A stretch of 64,000 nucleotides of DNA from Dichetophora obliterata (Eukaryota; Arthropoda; Insecta; Diptera; Sciomyzidae), in assembly GCA_963920525.1 (NCBI GenBank), contig OY986438.1:129282920-129346919 (forward strand). Reading direction: 5' to 3'. The number at the start of each line of letters is the position of its first letter. Within the stretch, counting starts at the first letter, position 1. The notes beneath the pieces are model-generated. The model was not told the DNA's origin. It searched no databases and saw nothing but the letters and a program-made list of their open reading frames with translations. A program made the translations under genes and the position numbers. Below, in pieces: positions 56,252 to 64,000 of this stretch.

Positions 56252-57450
56252 AATTCTTATACACCACTATATAGGTTTGAAAGTACTACCCCACAATAGC
56301 AAAACCCTAGTGGGGTTTTGTAAAGTAAGGTGCGGAAAATATTTTTTTTTTGACACACTAAATTTAGGAGAACAGTGGATTTCTCTGCAATTCAATGCAT
56401 AAGTTTTTGGCCTTTAATCTGTCCAGTATTGGGGTAAGCGTGAAAAAGTTGATGAAAATTATATTATTTCAAAAACTCAAAAAAATAACAAACTTTTTGC
56501 TTTTTTAAACAAAACCTTCTTTGTTTTTACACCTGTTCTTGTGTATATATTAGGGTGGGTCGGATTGATAAATTTGTGTTTGTACAATTTTTCCCTGTTA
56601 GAGGACAAAAAAAAAAAAAGGATTCTAGTGGTATTTCTCCGTGAAATAAAACGTACCCCCCTTATTTGTAATTTTCCACCATTTTTGTACTAATCCCCTC
56701 CTATGGTTAAGTATTTTGAAAATCTGAAGCAAAAAAAAAACTACTTGGCTCATTAAACCCTACTTTGCAAAATTTGAGAAGTTCTGTCAAGAAGTTCTGT
56801 TAAGTAAATTTTATACTGGAGTACATTACTTTTTATAACTATTTTTTAAAAACACTTAATTATCCTCAGATTTAGAGCAAAACGGACACCGGATGCTGGT
56901 ATAGTGGAAATTTTCTGGTGGTCCAAAAATCTTTTCAAAGATTGAGACGAAGAAAACGTAAGCAGCTACGCCATGGAAACAAGAAATTTTATATGATCTT
57001 ATACGATTGATGACATGCTTCAGACACCTCTGGCTATAAAGATTCTAATGATGAACTCAGACGAGTTTTCAGTGCCACTCAAACGAATAAAGAAGGATCA
57101 ATCCTTGACGCTCCGCTTTTAAAAAAACTTGAATTAATTAAATGGTTTGAACATTTTTAAACTAATTATCTAATAAATTTACAAAGTCTGTGAAGTAAAA
57201 CCTTATTTCAACTGGTGTAAATTTTTGGTAGGAAATGTTTGGAATTTTTTTTCACCTTTTAACGTCAACCTGTTCAAAGGCAGCCACACGCTTACCCCTA
57301 TACTTATGCGTTGAATTGCAGAGAAATCCAGTGTTTACCCAAATTAAAAGAGTTAAAAAAAAATGTTCCGTGCCTAACTTTAAAAACCCCGCTAGGGTTT
57401 TACTCTTATGGGGTAGTACTTTCACCTTTATATAGTGGTATATAAGAATT
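56252..57450. mobile_element. 1.2 kb element with approximately 170-bp terminal inverted repeats
   Basis: The left arm 56252-56425 (AATTCTTATACACCACTATA, GAAAGTACTACCCCA, AAAACCCTAGTGGGGTTTT, GGATTTCTCTGCAATTCAA) is repeated inverted at 57280-57450. The loop near 57030-57150 reads, on plus, GYKDSNDELRRVFSATQTNK and LLKKLELIKWFEHF, which looks like decayed coding sequence of unknown family. No flanking duplication could be fixed. Confidence 0.85.
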
Positions 57451-59269
57451 TTGACTTTTTAAAAAAATTGTTTTAATGTGTAATCTATCTAAGAAGGCAT
57501 ACACAAAATTTTTTGAGGTGAACAAAAAGAGGGCGTGACAATACTTAAGGAATATTGTGGGTTCTATTGATTTTTGTATTAGTAAAGAATAATAAGAAAA
57601 TATTAAAATATTATTTTTCTAAGGTGATATACTTACTTATACTTACTAATGCTTACTTTTCAGTATTTTTAGTAGCAAATATACTTATTTTTTAATAATA
57701 TGAGTTGGTAGCTTTAATTATGAGGTATATTATCGGTTAAAAATATGGTATCGGTTAAAAAATGTTTGCAAATTATGGAAATTATGCTCTAAGTTTTATT
57801 CATTTCAATAATGCAAAAAAAATACTCGAGGTGACCAGTTTATCAACAAGGTTCAGCTTACTTAATTATTATACCTTATTTGCGGTTGAGATGAAGGGTC
57901 GAAAAATCCTTATTTAAGGCGTAGATTATAAAAATTCTAATTCAACTCCCAGGTATAAAAAACACGCCATAAACACTTTAACTCTTTATTTATCCTTTAA
58001 AACCATGTAATCCCGGAATAATGTTGCTGGAATAGGTCTTGAAAGAAAAACACTGTTAAATTTGAATCCAGAAACTAACTGTATCATAGCCGAGTTAATT
58101 CATAAACAAACTGTTTCATATTTATTAGGGTTATTACTTAAATACAAAATCAAAAAATTTATGTTTGTAGTGTTTAAGAACTAAATAATGTTTGATAAAG
58201 AAACCCGATTTTGATTTATTAAATAATAAACTGGCTTTAAAATAAAATCGCCAGAGAAACAAGAAACTTACAATAATAAATGAACACAGATCACAAAACC
58301 ATTCCAATTGCTCCTTCATCGACAGTGTGCTGTTAAGAATTCAAGAATGATAAGCTAATTGTAGTACATGTTTTTCGGCTGAGTTTTCTTCTGTTTTCCA
58401 GATGAACGCCCTTGATTCTAGTATATTTAACTTTACCGAAAATGACTGGCTAATATTTAATTTGTTTTGCTTTACATAACAGCTATGCACAACAGACATT
58501 GATAAATATTTTATCAGTTTTGGGGCTTATTTATTATGTTTGTCTTCCAAATGAATAAAGGTGTCAAATTAATTTTGTGTGGTTGCTGTAACGAAGTTAA
58601 GTGAGAATATTATTTGGGATACATTTTTTTGCAAATGACCATACTAAGTACAAGACTAAAATCTTTTTTAATTGCCAAACTCTTTATTCTGCATATATAA
58701 GTCAGCAAACATCGTTGAAAAGGTGCAGTAAATCTATGTCCATTGGTATTTATATAACGTCATGTTTGTTTTTTGGATATAAGGGCTTTTCATCAGAAGT
58801 TAGTAACAACCACAATTCGTATCAGAAGTGAAATTCGTACTTTGCACTATTGCAAATTTAATTTCCTCCTGATAAGAAATATGAGTTGTAGTCTTTGTTA
58901 ATTAAGTGTTACATTTACGACTTTATCTTTACGCCGTACAGAAAATCGTGTAGAACATGCTAGCTGGACAAAATTATTTTCTTGTATTTTTTTATTGCTA
59001 CATGCATAACGATTATTTTAATTGTTAAAGATTTTGGTTTGCGACACATCTGCAACTTAGTTATCCCCGCGCTTAATGTGTGCTTTGTATGACAACTGTG
59101 CCTATCGTGTCCCTGCTAAATATGTCTATTTTTATTTTTTTTAAATATTTTTATTTTTTTTATTTAAAACTGATTTTTTTGAAGCGATAGCTATAAAATT
59201 CTTTTAATTTGTGTTAAATATGAGTGATCGTGATAAACAAACTTTAAACTGTTCGAAAATGTTCGAATA
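57451..59269. other. AT-rich intergenic stretch
   Basis: No gene or bounded repeat except the TACTTACTTATACTTAC cluster at 57630-57700. Short open frames are Lys/Asn/Phe-rich and unsupported. Confidence 0.35.
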
Positions 59270-59760
59270 ATCAAAGTAAAAATAAAAAAATAAATCTAAA
59301 AAAGAAAATATATAAAAGAAAAAATGCAAAAATCTAAAAGTAAAAATGCAAATATACACAAGTAAGAAGGAAAAAATAACAAAAAATATAAAAAAAAAAT
59401 AAAAACTCAAAAAATTAAAAAGTAGACAAATTAAAAATTAAAAAATTAAGATATCAAGAAATGAAAAGTAAAAAAAGTAACAAATAAAAAACAATAAAAA
59501 AGTAAAAATTAAAAAAAATAAAAAGTTAAAATAAAAGGTAAAAAGCAAAAAAAGTAAAAAAATAAAATAAACGGCAAAAATAAAAAACAGTAATAATATT
59601 TAATAAAATAAATAGTTAAAAATAATAAAAAAAAGAAAAAACAATAAATAAATTAAAAATAATAAGAATAAAATAAAATCTGTAACAATAAAAAAAAATT
59701 ATAAAAAATTTAAAAAAAGTAAAAGAAGAAAAAAAATGAAAGATGAAAAAAATATAATGT
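59270..59760. repeat. A-rich, C-poor low-complexity tract, about 490 bp
   Basis: The plus strand is almost entirely A with single T and G (AAAAGTAAAAAA, AAATAAAATAA units) and very few C. The minus-strand Phe/Tyr frame across it is a composition artefact. Confidence 0.9.
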
Positions 59761-59861
59761 CTAAATTTTAGTTTTGAGCTTAATCATTAGGTGTTAGTGA
59801 TAGTTTTGACAACTTAGTTGAACATGTATAATTTAAAAAAAAAGAAGACGCCGATGGCTAC

Positions 59862-60990
59862 TAGGGAGTCCAATCCCGGAAGCTTTTCTCGATCCCGTGA
59901 TTATCGGGTTTGAAAATCTCAATCCCGGGATTAGTTCAGGATTGAAAAATTTAAGAAGTAAATAATTCAAAACGATTTTAATACAATTTTTTGTTATATA
60001 TTACATGATACTAAAAAATGTAAATGAATTAATTTATAAAGTAACAAAAACAAAACACATTAAGGATATTCACAATTGCGTGGTTTCTTAGTTTAGTTAA
60101 AAAAATCCGTGTTGTTGTACCACACTGTACCGAGCGGCTTTTATTTTTTTTCTTGTTTTACATTAAATCTCTAAAAACCAAAAGTGTGGTAATTTTACAA
60201 AAAATAAAAGCTCAAAATGCAAGTTAAAATTTTTTATGCCATATATTAATAATATATATCAAATTGGATAGTATATGTATCTGCATAGTAACAGAAAGCT
60301 ATAGTGGGAGGTTCTCAAACACAAATTTTATTTTAAAGGGTGCTCATATTGTGATTTTCAACTATGACAAAAAAAAACATACTACTATACCACGCAATTG
60401 TGAATACCCTTATTGTTAATAAACACAAGAAACATAAATAATATTAATGACTAGCACATTGTATTAATTTAACGGTTTCAGGGGATTTGCCAAATATATT
60501 GGACACGTCAGGAAGTAATTTGTATATATTTTTTGCAAAGCATTTTTTTAAATCAAATCGTTTGGTTCTATTAAAAAAAAGATGAACCAACATGATAACA
60601 ATAAATTTAGAGATTGGAAAAGAGGTTGGAAAAGACTTTTTCAATTAAATTTTTTATTTTAATTATTTTTAAACTATCGTATGGTAATTAATATCTGACA
60701 AATTTTAAATACATAGCTGATTTCCCGATGTTGCAAATTTTTCTAAAACTCTGTAAAGTCTTTGCTCCAGTGATTCACAATCATCGTCTTAACAATCTTT
60801 ATCAGCCTCAATAAAAGGCTCTATATTCAAATCAAGAGTCTATATTCATATCAAATTAAAATGAAATGTTTGCATTTACATGAAAATTTGTAATAGAATT
60901 TTTTTATTTAAAAATCCGTGGATCCAGGAAAGACAATCCCGGGATTTAAAAGGGCTTAAATCGTCCGGGATCCCGGGATTGACTTCCCTA
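59862..60990. mobile_element. hAT-type non-autonomous element, 1129 bp, exact 8-bp duplications
   Basis: ATGGCTAC flanks both sides (59854-59861 and 60991-60998). The ends are TAGGGAGTCCAATCCCGG and, inverted, TAGGGAAGTCAATCCCGG. ATCCCGGGATT motifs recur in both subterminal regions. An 8-bp duplication with TAGGG ends suits hAT. The interior contains a nested MITE (60063-60410) and a minus-strand frame 60444-60644 (KRFDLKKCFAKNIYKLLPDV) without recognisable domain. Confidence 0.85.
60063..60410. mobile_element. 348-bp MITE with TA duplication, nested
   Basis: TA lies at 60061-60062 and 60411-60412. Ends AGGATATTCACAATTGCGTG and, inverted, AGGGTATTCACAATTGCGTG match over about 22 bases with one mismatch. 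TA duplication suggests a Tc1/mariner-type MITE. It lies wholly inside the hAT-type element. Confidence 0.8.
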
Positions 60991-60998
60991 ATGGCTAC

Positions 60999-62001
60999 CT
61001 ATTTTTTGTCCGCATATGAGAGATGTCCGCTTATGGGAGTGTCTTAAAAATAATATTAAAATTCAAATTAAAAAAAATGGGCATTGCGATATTCTAATTT
61101 AAATAATTTTTATTCTTCAACAGGTAAAAAACAAAACTAGTACAAAAAAAATTAAAATGTTAATACGTACATTAGAGTGGTCCTTACTTTTCTTTCGAAA
61201 GTAATGAATTACGGACCGGGGTTTTGTTCCTTCACAAAATAGAATTTCTCTGCAAAATTTTCAAAAAAAAAAAATTTATATTTTAACGTGCCGCTTGCGA
61301 CCTTAAGTAGAAAACCTAATTTATATGGGAAAAAGTGCTCTTATTCCAAAAATCCCACTAAGACTTTTATAAGTAGAATTTTTAAAAAAACCGGTACGCG
61401 CTCCGTTTTTTATTTAGGTTTTCTTTTAAATGAACTACTAAACATTAAAATTAGACAAAAACTACTAGAGTGTGGTTTTTTTGTGGAGTCTAGATAGAGT
61501 GATTCCATTGCTTTTCAACAAAAAAAATTAAATTCTCAACCTGACCCTCTCTGATTTGGTTTAAACTTTTGTATACACGTAGTGTTGGGTACAATTTAGA
61601 AAATAAATTTTTATTTTTTATTTTTTTTCGAATGGTTACTGAGTTTCGGGTACACAAAAATTGAAAAAATTCGGTTTTTTTCTTGAAGACTGATCTTCAT
61701 TTGATCATAACTTCGGTGAAGTTTGAGGTAGAGCAACGATTTTAGATTCATATTAAAGATATTTTCAAAAGGCTTATTTTAAATAATAAAACTTTAAAAT
61801 TTCTCAAATATTAAACTTATTTTTTTTTGCATAAAAGTTAAAAAAAAAAATATTTTGTGAAAGTCATTTTTAAAAATTCTGAAAATATATGTATTAATTA
61901 ATGATAATTTATCTAAAAGCTTTAAAAATTTCAGCCTGGCACGACAACTTACTTTAAAATTTATGCTCAACACAGCAGCTTGCGAGAAAGAAACAAGAAC
62001 T
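60999..62001. other. AT-rich intergenic stretch
   Basis: No gene supported. The plus frame 61288-61497 is compositionally biased and unanchored. Confidence 0.35.
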
Positions 62002-62873
62002 GTAGCTCGGTTCTGTAACTATTGCGACAAATAGTCACTTTTTCTGACGTCACATAATTTCATTCCAAAATACTCACTTTTGCGAAAACTAGTGTTTCTG
62101 TAACTGATAAGCGAGTAAATAGTGGTACGTGATGAAAAAGATACACAAGTGAAAGGGAATATATGAAATTTTTATTTGTGAGAAATTGCATGAGGTTCTT
62201 CTATAAGCAACAAATAAAAGACAAATATAAATATTATTTGTGCTTAATTTATGAATATGGCGCAAATGTACATGTTTATGCTATTTATGCTGACAATTAC
62301 TGGTTTTGATGGTAAGCAATTTAACACTTAGTGTTGTTGATATTAAATGCACAAACCTTATCTGCACATTGCGATCAGAGTATTCTTTTAATGCGGTTGC
62401 GTAATGCAATTATACAAATTTTATCATGGAATAAATCTCATTTATGATATATTTCAGTTAATATATTTTATTATATAGGTATCCATTGTAGTACATATAA
62501 TATTTTGTTAATAATGTATTTATAATCTACATGAAAAATTTTTAAATTGATACCTTGTTACCGGTAGAAGTATTTGTAACATGGATACATTTATATCCAC
62601 AACTTCATTGAATATGATTGTGACACAAACAAGCAAAAATGTTTCTCACCAAGTTAGAACATAGTGAGAACTTCAATCGATTCGAGTCGCATATTTTAGT
62701 TTACAGAAACACTTCGTCTATCGAATTCCTTTGAAAGTAGAATTGAAACAAGCGAGACGAGTCACCGATTTTTCTCATTTTATTACAGAGACAGTGCAAG
62801 TGAGAAAATCTAATGAGAAAGTGAGAAAATCTAATGAGAACTACGGTGAGAAAGGTTACAGAACCGAGCTACT
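62002..62873. mobile_element. 872-bp inverted-repeat element with subterminal CTCACTTT repeats
   Basis: GTAGCTCGGTTCTGTAAC at the left is exactly inverted at 62855-62872. A second inner pair, AGTGTTTCTGTAACT (62091) and its inverse near 62695-62712, is nested about 90-160 bases in. CTCACTTTT/AAAGTGAGAAAATC motifs are repeated in both subterminal regions. GAAC outside each end may be a 4-bp duplication. A signal-peptide-like short exon inside (62251-62311) is discussed under rejected items. Confidence 0.65.
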
Positions 62874-62894
62874 GAACACATTAAACAAGGTTGC

Positions 62895-63225
62895 ACAAGT
62901 ACGTACTTTAGTACCATTTTGGACACGTTTTTATTCTTCACGTACGAGGTACCACATTTTCCGTACTAGTACACTTTTATTATCATTACTTTTCTGTATG
63001 TTTTTCTTTGGTGTGGCCACACTCGTTTTTTTTTGGTTCGCAATATAGCGATTTGGCAGCACTTCTAGCATTTGGTTGTTTGTTTACGTATGAAGTGCAA
63101 ACAAACAAAAGTGCGAATCACATCTGTGGTGCGAATGGTACCAAGGTACCAATGGTACTCGTACCTACAAGCTTGTATGAAAGTTTCATATAAATCAGAG
63201 GGTACTATAGTACGTCGGTACTTTT
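62895..63225. mobile_element. About 330-bp MITE-like unit rich in GTAC
   Basis: GCACAAGTACGTACTTTAGT at the left resembles the inverse of the right end (GCAAAAGTACCGACGTACTA), and GGTACCA/GTACGTAC motifs recur throughout. Ends are approximate. Confidence 0.5.
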
Positions 63226-64000
63226 GCTTTATGTTGGTATTCATAACAATTTGCCATGGCTTTATTTTTCAGTTTGTTTACAAATAATTCGACAAAAACA
63301 AAAGCTTTTGTTGATCCTTCCTTTGTTTTTAGTATAGCTTGGCCACATACAGGTTGCATTTCGCTGTTTCAGTTTTTATTTCTGGTAAGAAAAAAAAACC
63401 AAACTGAACTTTTATCTTCCGATTTGCTTTTGTGCAAGATGTATCGTTTGTCCATCATAGCACCTGAGAAATTTGTTGGAAATAATCTAATTGTGCTATT
63501 CTTGTAAACACTTAAGATAAATCACTTCCAAATATCATTCATTTTTGCAAAAGATATGTTTTGTATCCTTTTACCGCTGAAATCAGTAAACTTTGTTTTG
63601 GACAGCAGCAGGGCTGAAAACACTTTATAAGGTTGGCTCAGACGATACTACATGTTGCCAAGCCTGGGTGAACGACTGAATAACTAAAAATTAAGCTTTG
63701 CGTCTAAACGATCCCATTTGTTGTTGAACCTCAGTAAACTAAAAAATTTCGAATGGACAGCAGGTATAGCGTGATAATAAATTAATTATTAGAAGATGAA
63801 GATCATTTTTAAAGTTAACTGTTCCTAAACTAAGCTGCCAAGAGTGGTAGATATATGAAAAAAACGATGTTGCCATGTCATTATGTTAATGTTCTTAATC
63901 AACTAGGGCGAAATAAAAAGGGATGCTATCTCATTGGGTTTGAGTTGAAATAATGTGTTGCTTTTTGCTTCTGTGGTGTAAAGTATACCACAGTATAAAA
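63226..64000. other. Intergenic stretch to the window end
   Basis: No coding region, RNA gene or bounded repeat could be supported. Confidence 0.35.

Noticed and set aside
59204..59410. Phe/Tyr-rich minus-strand frame
   Set aside because: Product of the A-rich tract on the plus strand.
62251..62311. Short ATG exon with a signal-peptide-like hydrophobic run and a phase-1 donor (GATG|GTAAGC)
   Set aside because: It lies inside the 62002-62873 inverted-repeat element and has no coding continuation; chance in AT-rich, Met/Phe/Leu-coding sequence is likely. RNA-seq could reverse this.

Overview
The window looks like gene-poor, AT-rich nuclear DNA from an insect, most likely a higher fly (Diptera, Brachycera). 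Evidence for this: a mariner whose protein matches the length and catalytic positions of the Mos1 group, a tRNA-derived SINE of the kind common in fly genomes, short GT-AG introns with T-rich acceptors, Helitron-like repeats, and very few host exons. The species cannot be named from the sequence alone. I see no bacterial operons, ribosome binding sites, CRISPR arrays or rRNA genes.

Almost everything recognisable is a transposable element or its remains. From left to right: a broken hAT-type transposase gene with a small inverted-repeat insertion in it (1-1965); a SINE (2425-2658); a possible promoter and untranslated exon (3155-3833); a 3.05 kb Helitron-like element holding a 140-bp tandem array (6993-10041); clustered MITEs (10.8-12.4 kb); a nested 14.9-22.1 kb block with a 1.6 kb insertion (empty site visible elsewhere in the window) and a 2.66 kb palindromic hAT-type element with exact 8-bp target duplications; an LTR-like region and tRNA-like unit (22.6-23.6 kb); and a dead mariner (24.4-25.0 kb).

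The next stretch holds the only convincing host-gene candidates: a proline-rich first exon (25710-25805) and a weaker two-exon reading frame (26328-26636). Then come an apparently intact mariner (27027-28313, TA duplications, D,D34D transposase), a broken LINE with a TTAA-flanked insertion (about 28330-31800), an internally deleted Tc1/mariner-superfamily element (31936-32795), a dead Tc1-like gene (33.5-34.1 kb), and two more tandem arrays that share GGGCGTGG-type cores with the first one.

The right half contains a fragment of an uncharacterised, transposon-like protein family (38612-39225) interrupted by a second copy of the same LINE family, a MITE with a TAA duplication (40650-41477), a 107-bp array split by a small hAT-type element, a 699-bp non-autonomous element whose ends resemble the Drosophila P element (45708-46406), a 530-bp hexanucleotide microsatellite touching the poly(A) end of an R1/LOA-like LINE (46.7-50.8 kb), a palindromic foldback element (51831-52283), a complete but dead hAT transposon with exact 8-bp duplications and a recognisable intron (52406-54863), a 1.2 kb long-TIR element (56252-57450), a second hAT-type non-autonomous element with an exact 8-bp duplication and a nested MITE (59862-60990), and inverted-repeat units near 62-63 kb.

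The candidates most worth following are the P-like element, the two hAT-type foldback/non-autonomous families, the Helitron-like element with repeated internal termini, the uncharacterised transposon-like gene family, and the recurrence of a GGGCGTGG core in three different tandem arrays.
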